Of a DNA stretch of 18,218 bases, positions 6,634 to 13,586 are shown piece by piece; position 1 is the stretch's first letter; every line of letters starts with the position of its first letter. This DNA comes from JAGOUY01 sp964541725 (GTDB lineage Bacteria > Patescibacteriota > Patescibacteriia > 2-12-FULL-60-25): assembly GCA_964541725.1 (NCBI GenBank), contig CAZIQG010000019.1, positions 1 to 18,218 of the forward strand, read 5' to 3'. The notes under the pieces were generated by a model. That model worked only from the letters and a program-made list of their open reading frames with translations. It did no database searches and was not told the origin of the DNA. Position numbers and translations under genes: made by a program.

Positions 6634-7281
6634 ATGCCTCTTCTCACCCACCTCTTTGACCTTGTTCTGCATGTTGACCGCCATCTCTCAACGCTGGTCG
6701 CGGTCACAGGTAATTGGTCGTACCTGGTCTTAGGGCTGGTGATTTTTTGCGAGACTGGGTTAGTTGTTACCCCATTTTTACCCGGTGACTCTTTTTTGTT
6801 TGCGATTGGGGCATTATCGGCGACGGGGATCTGGAGGATTGGAGCGGTTTGGGCACTCTTGTGTGGAGCGGCCATCGTGGGAGACAGTGTCAACTACTCA
6901 ATTGGCGCAGCATTAGGGCAGCATATTAAAACGAAGTATCGTTTATTTGGCATCCCCATCAAACCTGAGCATATTAAAAAAACGGAGGCGTTCTATGCCA
7001 AGTATGGAGCAAAGGCCATTGTCCTGGCGCGGTTTATGCCGATTATTCGTACCTTTGCCCCCTTTGTCGCGGGGATGGCACAGATGGAGTATCGAACATT
7101 TATTACCTACAACGTGGTGGGTGGAGTGAGTTGGGTGAGCCTCTTTCTAGTGCTGGGCTATTTCTTTGGGAACTTACCTGCGGTGAAAGAACGGTTTGGG
7201 ATTGTCATCATTGCGATTATTGTTATCTCGTTATTGCCGATTGCGGTTGAATATTGGAAAGGAGGAAAAGGAAAAATGTAG
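6634..7281 (+). CDS. DedA-family membrane protein (SNARE-associated / VTT domain)
   Basis: A polytopic inner-membrane protein of 215 residues. Family members are thought to move phospholipids or polyprenyl-phosphate carriers across the membrane in a proton-motive-force-dependent way. Signature segments are visible: FCETGLVVTPFLPGDSFLFAIGAL (about residues 37-60) carries the ETG and PG marks, and LARFMPIIRTFAPFVAGMAQM has the conserved RF-P and RTF-PF-AG residues. Two to three further hydrophobic helices close the protein, which ends in a basic tail (WKGGKGKM). ATG 6634 is preferred to the upstream in-frame GTG at 6571 because the promoter's -10 box ends at 6623. No SD is present. The 112-bp inverted-repeat element begins 10 bp after its stop. 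Confidence 0.92.
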   Translation: MPLLTHLFDLVLHVDRHLSTLVAVTGNWSYLVLGLVIFCETGLVVTPFLPGDSFLFAIGALSATGIWRIGAVWALLCGAAIVGDSVNYSIGAALGQHIKTKYRLFGIPIKPEHIKKTEAFYAKYGAKAIVLARFMPIIRTFAPFVAGMAQMEYRTFITYNVVGGVSWVSLFLVLGYFFGNLPAVKERFGIVIIAIIVISLLPIAVEYWKGGKGKM

Positions 7282-7290
7282 GCGATGAGC

Positions 7291-7402
7291 CCCTGTTTGG
7301 TACACATAAAAAGGAGTACGCATATTTTCCTGCTAGAAAATCTGCTCAAATTTAGCCGTCGTCACGTCTAAATAGCCTCCTTTTTATGTGTACCAAACAG
7401 GG
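7291..7402. repeat. 112-bp element with perfect 26-bp inverted arms (MITE/REPIN-like)
   Basis: Bases 7291-7316 (starting CCCTGTTTGGTACACA and ending AAAAAGGAG) are repeated exactly in inverse orientation at 7377-7402. The 60-bp centre holds two further hairpins: ATTTTC/GAAAAT at 7324-7329 and 7336-7341, and ATTTAG/CTAAAT at 7350-7355 and 7368-7373, with inner CGT/ACG. Folded as one strand this gives a three-way junction. There is no T-tract suited to a terminator on either strand and no open reading frame inside. No obvious target duplication flanks it. Confidence 0.85.
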
Positions 7403-7494
7403 ACACTAGATAGAAGAAGAGAAGGGGCTTCAAGCCCTCCCCTTAAGGTAAGAGGAGGTGCCGAAGGCGGAGGGGATATGGTCCGAGACAATGG
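7403..7494. other. Purine-rich gap with a small hairpin
   Basis: The 92 bp between the inverted-repeat element and the stop of the minus-strand gene hold one dyad, GGGCTT-C-AAGCCC (7425-7437). On the minus strand it is followed by a pyrimidine-rich run (CTTCTCTTCTTCTA), so it might act as a weak terminator for the gene at 7495-8124. Nothing else is recognisable. Confidence 0.35.
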
Positions 7495-8124
7495 CTAGTT
7501 CTCCCACATACTGATATCTACTCTCTCTCCTTTTAGGAAGACGCGTTCTTCGAGGGTGCGGAGTCGTTCTTCTTCTTTTTGACGCAGCGTAGGAGAGAGA
7601 TCCGAGAGGCGTTTGCGTTCTTCCGCGAGGCGGCTGGCGAAAAAGGCGGCTTCGCGTTCATGGTTGTATTGGGAGGATTGGAGGGCGGTCCCGTGATTTT
7701 TCCAAAGCGTTATCCAAATTTCTGGTCGAAGGTAGGCGATTTCTTCCCGTTCTGAGTCATGAAGGGCAAACATCGCCTCTGGGACAGTGATGAGGGTGTC
7801 CAACGAGGCCACGGGATGAACCTTGAGGAGGCGCGCAAGGAGGACAGCGGTTGTGGGGCGGACGGCGGCGAAGAGAGCTTGGTATTCGTGATGCTTGCCG
7901 TCTGTTCGCAGAAATTCTGCTAAGGCTTGGCGCGCGCCCCACGTGGCACGACCGATCTCTAAGGCACGCTCTTGTAAGGCAGCCTTGCCTGTTTCGCTGA
8001 CCTGATCTTTACTCCAGACTCGCTCAGAGGGGTTAGACTCGTCCTCGGGCAAAAAATGGCTGTGGTATTCAATAAAATCGGCCAATTGGTCGGCGGAGGC
8101 AAGGGCGAATGTCCAAGGAACCAT
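7495..8124 (-). CDS. Unrecognised 209-residue protein with a charged C-terminal coiled coil
   Basis: I do not recognise a family. It begins MVPWTFALASADQLADFIEYH and has an acidic segment (PEDESNPSERVW), then helical stretches with small and aliphatic residues (ALQERALEIGRATWGARQALAEFL; VRPTTAVLLARLLKVHPVASLDTL). From about residue 160 it is a highly charged helix (REAAFFASRLAEERKRLSDL through LRQKEEERLRTLEERVF) likely to form a coiled coil. There is no signal peptide or transmembrane helix, so it is probably cytoplasmic. ATG 8124 has no SD, like the backbone genes here. Codon choice matches the neighbouring backbone genes. Function is unknown. Confidence 0.75.
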   Translation of the reverse strand: MVPWTFALASADQLADFIEYHSHFLPEDESNPSERVWSKDQVSETGKAALQERALEIGRATWGARQALAEFLRTDGKHHEYQALFAAVRPTTAVLLARLLKVHPVASLDTLITVPEAMFALHDSEREEIAYLRPEIWITLWKNHGTALQSSQYNHEREAAFFASRLAEERKRLSDLSPTLRQKEEERLRTLEERVFLKGERVDISMWEN

Positions 8125-8151
8125 AGGATGTAATTAAGCCTTAGGATAGCA

Positions 8152-8181
8152 TAAAAAAGCAAAAACCTCGAATAACGAGGT
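8152..8181 (-). terminator. Rho-independent terminator of the small minus-strand gene
   Basis: Read on the minus strand: stem ACCTCG (8181-8176), loop TTATT, stem CGAGGT (8170-8165), then TTTTGCTTTTTT. It lies upstream of the 7495-8124 gene on the same strand, so it must end a transcript coming from the right. This is what led to the small gene at 8231-8371. Confidence 0.8.
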
Positions 8182-8230
8182 AAGAAAGAAGAAGGGGCGT
8201 ATAGATGACGGAGATTGCCCTATTGTGGGG

Positions 8231-8371
8231 CTAGGCCATCATACTCATAAGAAGGATGGAGACAGGCGGCATGCAGCTGCCAACGATGATGCCCATCGTG
8301 ACGAGCCAGTGGTTGGGCCACCACTCCTCGTCCTGCCTGCAGTACCCAATCGGCTCACTGATCGAATCCAT
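8231..8371 (-). CDS. Unannotated 46-residue small membrane protein
   Basis: Open frame from ATG 8371 to TAG 8231. An acidic, tryptophan-rich soluble start (MDSISEPIGYCRQDEEWWPN) is followed by one hydrophobic segment, about residues 22-45 (WLVTMGIIVGSC, MPPVSILLMSMMA). This predicts a single-pass membrane protein, perhaps kinked at the two prolines (35-36). GGAG (8378-8381) stands 6 nt before the start. It has a TTGACA promoter upstream and a good terminator downstream, making a complete one-gene unit in a gap that would otherwise appear empty. No family is recognised. An open frame on the opposite strand (8225-8491) has no SD and a composition unlike a real protein. Confidence 0.65.
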   Translation of the reverse strand: MDSISEPIGYCRQDEEWWPNHWLVTMGIIVGSCMPPVSILLMSMMA

Positions 8372-8382
8372 GGCACACTCCG

Positions 8383-8419
8383 GCGCAAGGCAAAAGCACC
8401 CATTTGCTGCCTTGTGCGC
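8383..8419 (-). promoter_or_regulatory. Leader hairpin directly before the SD of the small gene
   Basis: GCGCAAGGC (from 8383) pairs with the segment ending in GTGCGC at 8419 with a 2-nt bulge, and inner AGCA (8395-8398) pairs with TGCT (8405-8408). In the minus-strand mRNA the hairpin ends one or two bases before the GGAG of the 46-residue gene, so its folding could affect ribosome access. Confidence 0.5.
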
Positions 8420-8422
8420 GTA

Positions 8423-8453
8423 TATCTAGGCGACTGGCCGCCTTCGTTGTCAA
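8423..8453 (-). promoter_or_regulatory. Probable promoter of the small minus-strand gene
   Basis: A perfect TTGACA on the minus strand (8448-8453) is followed after 18-19 nt by CTAGAT or TAGATA (8423-8429). The -10 match is only moderate. Confidence 0.5.
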
Positions 8454-8464
8454 TTACCCCTATC

Positions 8465-8492
8465 TTGACAAATTTTTCGTATCTGATCTAAA
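8465..8492 (+). promoter_or_regulatory. Distal candidate promoter of rpsA
   Basis: TTGACA (8465-8470), a 16-nt spacer and TCTAAA (8487-8492). Its -35 box faces the minus-strand -35 box at 8448-8453 with 11 bp between them, forming an inverted repeat. Confidence 0.5.
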
Positions 8493-8539
8493 CACGGTTT
8501 TTTGGCTAACAATTAGACCCAAACTCCCTCGTCCCCCAT

Positions 8540-8568
8540 TTGACAGATAGGCCATTTTCGCTTACCCT
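8540..8568 (+). promoter_or_regulatory. Proximal candidate promoter of rpsA
   Basis: TTGACA (8540-8545), a 17-nt spacer and TACCCT (8563-8568). The predicted start near 8575 gives a leader of about 70 nt that contains the dyad ACGCT-C-AGCGT (8607-8617). Confidence 0.45.
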
Positions 8569-8646
8569 CCATCCATCTTCCCATGCTAGGGCGGACTGGC
8601 GGATTTACGCTCAGCGTCCCCAAGCCCCTGTGGATTTCTTGTTGAT

Positions 8647-9732
8647 ATGTCTGATTTCAAGACATTGATCGAATCTCCTGAAGGCGCGCTTTCCTTTCCA
8701 AAGGTTGGCGATGTCATCAAAGGTGTCGTGATCGCGGTTGGTCGTAACGAGGTGCGTTGTGATTTAGGTGGTATTGCTATTGGTCTTATCCGTGGCCCAG
8801 AGCTCGATAAGAACCTCGACCTGCGCATTGGCGATGAGGTTGAAGCCACGGTGATCGAACTCGATAACGAGTTTGGCGAACTTGAATTGTCTTTGAAAGG
8901 CGCTGGCCGCAAACGCGCTTGGGATAAGATTAAGGAATTGTTTACGCAAGGTGTGGTTATCAAGGTCAAAATTCTTGATGCCAACAAAGGTGGCTGTATT
9001 ACACGTGTTGAGAACGTGCCTGCCTTCATCCCTGTCTCTCAGCTCTCCCCTAACAACTACCCTCGCGTAGCAGGCGGTGAGAAAGCCAAGATCCAAGAGA
9101 AGCTTAAGCAATTGGTAAACCAAGAATTAGAGGTGAAGATCTTGGACGTCAACGAAGACGAAGAGAAGGTTGTAGTGTCTGAAAAAGCCGTTTGGGAAAC
9201 CAAGCAGGAATCCGTCCTCGCCAAACACCAAGTCGGTGAACGCGTGGAAGGAAGTGTTACCGCGGTTACCGACTTCGGAGCCTTTGTCCGCTTCGACGAA
9301 AACTTGGAAGGCTTGGTCCACATTTCTGAAATTGCGTGGCAACGTATTGACCATCCTCGTGATGTGCTCAAGGTGGGTGACCATGTCCGTGCGGAAATCA
9401 TCAACATTGAAGGTTCAAAGATCTTCTTGTCCATGAAAAAAATGGTGGACGATCCTTGGAAGAGCGTCGCGAAGAAATACGCGATGGGTCAATGGGTGAA
9501 GGGTCGTGTGCTTAAGATCAACCCCTTTGGATTGTTCGTCGAGCTTGATCCAGATATTCATGGCTTGGCTCACATCAGCGAGCTTTCCGCGAAGCCTGTC
9601 AAAGATGTGAACGAAATTGCGCGCATGGGAGATGAATTCGAGTTCCGCATCATCTCGATTGACGCCGAAGGTCACCGCTTAGGTCTCTCGCTCAAGAAAG
9701 CGAAGGAAGACGGAGCGACGGAGAAGAAATAG
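8647..9732 (+). CDS. rpsA: Ribosomal protein S1-like protein with four S1 repeats
   Basis: An mRNA-binding protein of the small ribosomal subunit. It has 361 residues with four S1 (OB-fold) repeats at about 18-84, 100-179, 195-264 and 280-351. Repeat 3 is closest to consensus (GERVEGSVTAVTDFGAFVRF, then EGLVHISEI), and repeat 4 has NPFGLFVELDPDIHGLAHISEL. Repeats 1 and 2 are more divergent, as is usual for ribosome-binding repeats. Four repeats fit the shorter S1 of many non-proteobacterial groups (E. coli has six). The C-terminus is short and lysine-rich. ATG 8647 has no SD, which is common for rpsA. A strong terminator follows immediately. Confidence 0.93.
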   Translation: MSDFKTLIESPEGALSFPKVGDVIKGVVIAVGRNEVRCDLGGIAIGLIRGPELDKNLDLRIGDEVEATVIELDNEFGELELSLKGAGRKRAWDKIKELFTQGVVIKVKILDANKGGCITRVENVPAFIPVSQLSPNNYPRVAGGEKAKIQEKLKQLVNQELEVKILDVNEDEEKVVVSEKAVWETKQESVLAKHQVGERVEGSVTAVTDFGAFVRFDENLEGLVHISEIAWQRIDHPRDVLKVGDHVRAEIINIEGSKIFLSMKKMVDDPWKSVAKKYAMGQWVKGRVLKINPFGLFVELDPDIHGLAHISELSAKPVKDVNEIARMGDEFEFRIISIDAEGHRLGLSLKKAKEDGATEKK

Positions 9733-9740
9733 CAACAATG

Positions 9741-9769
9741 AACCCCTGAGATTTCTCAGGGGTTTTTGT
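9741..9769 (+). terminator. Rho-independent terminator of rpsA
   Basis: A perfect 10-bp stem, AACCCCTGAG (9741-9750) and CTCAGGGGTT (9755-9764), with an ATTT loop and a T-rich tail, 8 nt after the rpsA stop. Confidence 0.95.
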
Positions 9770-9824
9770 TTGGTGGCGGTATCTAGACGATTGGCTGGGT
9801 TTCCGATAGGCTGGGAGGACGTAT

Positions 9825-11696
9825 ATGAATGTCACGACTCGCAATATTCTCGTTATGCTGGCCACGCTTGTGCTCGTTGGCGGCATCTTTTCGATGGTTA
9901 CGCTTGAGAACCCAAAAACGCTTGATGTAGGCACATTTGTTTCGCGTGTGCAGGATGGGCAAGTGACCCAGGTCGCCGTCCAAGGGAGTAAATTAGATGT
10001 CACCTTTAAAGATGGAACCAAAGCATCGGTAGATAAAGAATCCAATGAATCATTCTCTGAACTATTACGTAACTATGGAGTGGACGCGGAAAAAGCCCGT
10101 CAAGTTCAAGTTACCGTGAAAGAACAGGGTGGCCTTGGATACTGGGCCGGGGCGATTCTTCCGACCCTCATCCCCTTCTTGTTAGTCTTTGGGCTCATGT
10201 TCTTTTTCTTCCGACAGATTCAAGGACAGAACAACCGTGCCATGTCGTTTGGTCAGTCATCCGCCAAAGAAACGCCGAAGGATGATAAATCTAAAGTCAC
10301 GTTTGCGGATGTCGCGGGTGCACGCGAAGCGAAACAAGAATTGATGGAAGTGGTGGAATTTTTGAAGAGTCCAGAGAAATTTGCGAAGTTAGGCGCCAAA
10401 ATTCCTAAAGGCGTTCTCCTCATGGGGTCACCGGGTACAGGAAAAACCTTGTTAGCTCGCGCGGTTGCGGGTGAGGCAGACGTCCCCTTTCTTCATATCA
10501 GCGGTTCGGAGTTTGTGGAAATGTTTGTTGGTGTCGGTGCGTCACGTGTGCGCGATTTGTTTACCAAAGCGAAGAAGACAGCCCCATGTATCGTGTTTAT
10601 TGATGAAATTGATGCGGTTGGTCGCCAACGTGGAGCTGGGCTTGGGGGTTCACACGATGAACGTGAACAGACCCTGAACCAAATCCTCGTCGAGATGGAT
10701 GGGTTTGAACCCAACTTAGGGGTGATCGTGATTGCTGCAACCAATCGTCCGGATGTGCTTGATCCAGCTCTTCTTCGTCCAGGTCGCTTTGACCGCCGTG
10801 TCGTGATTGATCCGCCAGATATTCGTGACCGTGAAGAAGTGTTAACGATCCACGGAAAGAACAAGCCACTTACAAAGGATGTGAATTTGCGGAAGCTCGC
10901 GGAACGCACACCGGGCTTTTCAGGAGCCGATCTCGCCAACCTCATGAATGAAGCCGCGATTTTGGCGGCACGCCGGAATAAAACAGAGGTAAGCATGACA
11001 GAGCTGATTGAGTCGATTGAAAAAGTCATGCTTGGGCCGGAACGTAAGAGCCATCTCATGAATGAGGAAGAGCGAAAGGTAACGGCCTATCACGAAGCGG
11101 GACATGCGCTCGTTACGCACCTTCTCCCCCACGCTGATCCGGTCCAGAAAGTTTCGATCATTAGTCGTGGTCGCGCGGCTGGGTACACGATCCGCTTGCC
11201 AGTGGAAGACAGACAGATGCGTCGACGCAATGAATACATCGAAGATATCGCCATCATGTTGGGTGGGTATTCGGCGGAAAAGACGTTCTTCGGGGATATT
11301 ACGACGGGTGCCTCGAATGACATGCAAAATGCAACCAAGGTGGCGCGTAATATGGTCACGCAATGGGGCATGTCGGATGCCTTGGGGCCACGTGTGTATG
11401 GACAACGCGATGAGATGATTTTTCTCGCACGTGAAATGCACGAGAGCCGTGATTATTCTGAGAACAAAGCCATCTTGATCGACCAAGAGATTGACGCGCT
11501 TATCATGCAAGGACTTAAAACGGCGAATGAGCTGATTGCAAAGCATCGTGATGCGATGGATAACATCGCCAAACACTTGATCGCGCATGAAACGATTGAA
11601 CGTGAGGAATTCTCGAAGATTGTAGGTTTTCCTCCAGTGAATCCTCGGAGTGTGCATAAGGAAACGCCGGCTGAACCTCCTGCGAAGACGGCATAA
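9825..11696 (+). CDS. ftsH: ATP-dependent membrane zinc metalloprotease FtsH
   Basis: A membrane-anchored AAA+ protease that degrades misfolded and regulatory proteins. It has 623 residues. Transmembrane helix 1 (about 7-25) and helix 2 (about 106-129) flank a short extracytoplasmic domain. The AAA+ module has Walker A GSPGTGKT (201-208), Walker B IVFIDEIDAVG (D260, E261) and the second region of homology ATNRPDVLDPALLRPGRFD. The zinc site is HEAGH (423-427, catalytic E424) with D499 in GASNDMQNA as third ligand. Length and all catalytic residues are normal. GGGAGG (9813-9818) lies 6 nt before ATG 9825, one of the few backbone genes here with an SD. A terminator follows 15 nt after the stop. 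Confidence 0.98.
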   Translation: MNVTTRNILVMLATLVLVGGIFSMVTLENPKTLDVGTFVSRVQDGQVTQVAVQGSKLDVTFKDGTKASVDKESNESFSELLRNYGVDAEKARQVQVTVKEQGGLGYWAGAILPTLIPFLLVFGLMFFFFRQIQGQNNRAMSFGQSSAKETPKDDKSKVTFADVAGAREAKQELMEVVEFLKSPEKFAKLGAKIPKGVLLMGSPGTGKTLLARAVAGEADVPFLHISGSEFVEMFVGVGASRVRDLFTKAKKTAPCIVFIDEIDAVGRQRGAGLGGSHDEREQTLNQILVEMDGFEPNLGVIVIAATNRPDVLDPALLRPGRFDRRVVIDPPDIRDREEVLTIHGKNKPLTKDVNLRKLAERTPGFSGADLANLMNEAAILAARRNKTEVSMTELIESIEKVMLGPERKSHLMNEEERKVTAYHEAGHALVTHLLPHADPVQKVSIISRGRAAGYTIRLPVEDRQMRRRNEYIEDIAIMLGGYSAEKTFFGDITTGASNDMQNATKVARNMVTQWGMSDALGPRVYGQRDEMIFLAREMHESRDYSENKAILIDQEIDALIMQGLKTANELIAKHRDAMDNIAKHLIAHETIEREEFSKIVGFPPVNPRSVHKETPAEPPAKTA

Positions 11697-11710
11697 AGAA
11701 CGACAAGATA

Positions 11711-11734
11711 AACACCCCAACTTGGGGTGTTTTC
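11711..11734 (+). terminator. Rho-independent terminator of ftsH
   Basis: Stem ACACCCC / GGGGTGT around an AACTT loop, followed by TTTT. The next gene's -35 box begins at 11737, a few bases after the tail. Confidence 0.9.
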
Positions 11735-11736
11735 TG

Positions 11737-11766
11737 TTGACAAAATAAGAAAATATTGTTTAGCTA
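11737..11766 (+). promoter_or_regulatory. Probable promoter of the gene at 11806
   Basis: TTGACA (11737-11742) and, after 18 nt, TAGCTA (11761-11766). The -35 box is perfect and the -10 box is poor. AT-rich sequence fills the spacer. Confidence 0.4.
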
Positions 11767-11805
11767 GCTTACTCGACATCCCCTCGAGACAGGAGGCATG
11801 AGACG

Positions 11806-12453
11806 ATGGTGTTCTTTTGCAAGGTTCGGCAGTTCATGATTCTGTCAATCGTACTCGGGCAGCTGGCATGCGCCTTCATGGAGCGCCAGGTGTGGCCCCA
11901 TCACCGCCGCTCGATCGGCCTGAGCGCGGGGGCAGGGATGGTCGTTGGAGAAACTCCGCGACCCGCACCTACCATCGAGCTCGGCCTTTTAAACCTGAGG
12001 CGCGATGGCTGGCGGATTACGGGTACGATCCGCGGTACTCCAGGACAGGAGTATTCGTATGGCAGCCTGCTGACCCAGCTCCGGCTGCAGAGCCTGGGGT
12101 TCGACGCCAGCGCCTGCTACGCCTTCGAGCGTCTTCACATCGCTCCATGCCTGACAGGATCGCTTGGTCGGCGATTCATGACCATCCGTCGTGGAGACTC
12201 CGATGAGACCTTCGACCCTCTGTCGGCAGCGTTTCGACTCAGGCTCCTCATCGATGCACCTTTCCTTCAGGATCACAGCCATTCGCGCGAGGGCGACTTC
12301 ACTGCTTCCGTGTACTGGGTGATCGAAGGCTCGATTCAGGCTCTGCCCATCACCATCGTGTCCGAACGGCGCGCCATTTGGGAACAACCCTGGATGACGT
12401 TCCTCGTACTTGTGGGAGCTCGTATCGACTTCTCTCCGCCTCGTCCTCAATAG
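11806..12453 (+). CDS. Secreted, probably beta-barrel-like protein of foreign appearance
   Basis: I do not recognise a named family. It has 215 residues. A basic start and hydrophobic segment (KVRQFMILSIVLGQLACA, about residues 6-23) look like a signal peptide or membrane anchor. The rest alternates polar and hydrophobic residues in short strands separated by Gly/Pro turns (SIGLSAGAGMVVGE; TIELGLLNL; WRITGTIRG; LTQLRLQSLGFDASACYAF; LHIAPCLTGSLG; FLVLVGARIDF), which is the look of predicted outer-membrane barrels, especially from Myxococcota. Two cysteines in the central strands could pair. A barrel would be odd in a single-membrane CPR cell. AGGAGG (11791-11796) lies 9 nt before ATG 11806. 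Codon use is more GC-rich than in ftsH or the next gene. It has its own promoter and terminator. Confidence 0.65.
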   Translation: MVFFCKVRQFMILSIVLGQLACAFMERQVWPHHRRSIGLSAGAGMVVGETPRPAPTIELGLLNLRRDGWRITGTIRGTPGQEYSYGSLLTQLRLQSLGFDASACYAFERLHIAPCLTGSLGRRFMTIRRGDSDETFDPLSAAFRLRLLIDAPFLQDHSHSREGDFTASVYWVIEGSIQALPITIVSERRAIWEQPWMTFLVLVGARIDFSPPRPQ

Positions 12454-12466
12454 CTCCCTCCCCTCT

Positions 12467-12498
12467 TCCTCGACCTCGTTCGAGGATTTCGTTTTTTT
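12467..12498 (+). terminator. Rho-independent terminator after the gene at 11806
   Basis: Stem TCCTCGA (12467-12473) and TCGAGGA (12480-12486) with a 6-nt loop, followed by TTTCGTTTTTTT. It resembles the terminator at 8152-8181 in stem sequence. Confidence 0.85.
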
Positions 12499-12532
12499 AT
12501 AAGAGAGATGCATCTGCAAACAGATTTTTTTG

Positions 12533-12541
12533 TGCTATTCT
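12533..12541 (+). promoter_or_regulatory. Extended -10 promoter for the membrane protein-pilB operon
   Basis: TGC-TATTCT (TG at 12533-12534, -10 box at 12536-12541) is an extended -10 element. No good -35 box is present. The predicted start is about 5 nt before ATG 12554. Confidence 0.4.
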
Positions 12542-12553
12542 ATGAGGAGTCTT

Positions 12554-13582
12554 ATGCCTCCTCTTTCTCATCGCCCCTTTTATCGCACCACCTTGCAAGA
12601 AACTTGGACAAATACTTGGAAGGAACGTCGCTTGTGGATCGTGGCCGTTATTGCGGGCATCTTGCAGACGGGTGGGATCGTGGATGTACTGCTGCGCCTT
12701 TTGCGTGAACATCTCGCTACGATTCCTACGTTGCGCGAATTTCCGATTGCCTCGGCGGGACAGATGATTCTCCAGGTTATCCGTGGAGGAGATACTGTCT
12801 TCGCCCAAACCGTGATTGGACTAAAGCTTTTGCAAGTAGCGTTTTTGGCGACCTTATTTGCTGCCACGATCTTGTCGTTAGCGGTGTTATGCCAGGGAGT
12901 ATTAGTATACGTGGTGGGGGTACGAGGACGATTTACACGACCAACATTACAAGAAGCGTTTTCCGTAGCTGGGAGCCGGTTTTGGGGGGTAGCGGCGCTT
13001 AACCTGCTCCCGATTGCCGCTTATGTAGGTGGATGGTTCGTCTTCTTGGGCCCGTTTGGGACCTTGATCCCACTCACCTCTGTGGCAGCGATCGTAGCCT
13101 ATGTGGTGGCGGCTATTTTTGCTCTTATCCTGGGCTTTATTGCCACAACCCTGCACCTCCTAGCCATGCAACGTGTGGTTTTAGATGGCGCCCATGTGAT
13201 GCTCGCTCTACAAGAAGCCTGGCAGATTATCCGACGGTCCTGGTTTGTGATTTTGGAAACGGCGCTGGGGATGTTTGCCCTGGGTGTTGCGCTATTCGTT
13301 GCGAGTGCGGCTGCCTGTCTTATTCTTCTCTTGCCACTCTTGGCGGTAGTGGGGGCAGCGATTGTCTTTCAATCCCCTCTCGTTATGAATGGGATTCTCT
13401 TGTTGTGTGAGTTTATTTTTATCATGGTCATGGTAGGCGTGGGTGGGTTTATGATTACCTTCCAATACACGATCTGGAATCGTCTCTTTACCCGCCTGAA
13501 TAAAGATATGGCCGTCGCAAAAGTGGTACGCGTCGTTCATGCTTTTCTTGGGCGCTTTCAGTCCTTGAAGCCCCGCTCATAA
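12554..13582 (+). CDS. Polytopic membrane protein of unknown function, cotranscribed with pilB
   Basis: It has 342 residues. An N-terminal amphipathic stretch (RTTLQETWTNTWKERR) is followed by roughly six to eight transmembrane helices at about 27-49, 90-122, 142-168, 172-204, 231-270 and 280-305. Two short segments, PTLQEAFSVAGSRFWGV and LALQEAWQIIRRSWFVI, are similar and may reflect an internal repeat of a cytoplasmic helix plus membrane helices. The general style matches membrane proteins of the glycerophosphodiester-phosphodiesterase membrane-domain type often annotated as hypothetical in CPR genomes, but I cannot name a function. ATG 12554 has AGGAG (12545-12549) 4 nt before it; an in-frame ATG at 12542 is an alternative. 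pilB starts 4 nt after its stop, so the two are likely cotranscribed. Confidence 0.8.
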   Translation: MPPLSHRPFYRTTLQETWTNTWKERRLWIVAVIAGILQTGGIVDVLLRLLREHLATIPTLREFPIASAGQMILQVIRGGDTVFAQTVIGLKLLQVAFLATLFAATILSLAVLCQGVLVYVVGVRGRFTRPTLQEAFSVAGSRFWGVAALNLLPIAAYVGGWFVFLGPFGTLIPLTSVAAIVAYVVAAIFALILGFIATTLHLLAMQRVVLDGAHVMLALQEAWQIIRRSWFVILETALGMFALGVALFVASAAACLILLLPLLAVVGAAIVFQSPLVMNGILLLCEFIFIMVMVGVGGFMITFQYTIWNRLFTRLNKDMAVAKVVRVVHAFLGRFQSLKPRS

Positions 13583-13586
13583 CCCT

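Noticed and set aside
7291..7402. Inverted repeat read as a simple dedA terminator
   Set aside because: The stem is 26 bp with a 60-nt structured loop and no U-rich tail on either strand.
8225..8491. Open frame of 88 codons on the plus strand
   Set aside because: It lies antisense to the 46-residue gene, has no SD or promoter in the right place, and has a shuffled-looking composition. The minus-strand reading has start, SD, promoter and terminator.
11806..11880. Lipoprotein signal at QLAC of the 11806 protein
   Set aside because: The -3 position is Gln, not Leu/Val/Ile, so it does not fit a lipobox; an ordinary signal peptide or anchor is more likely.
11817..12206. Overlapping 129-codon frame inside the 11806 gene
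   Set aside because: It is rich in Arg and Pro, as shifted frames of GC-rich genes usually are, and has no SD of its own.
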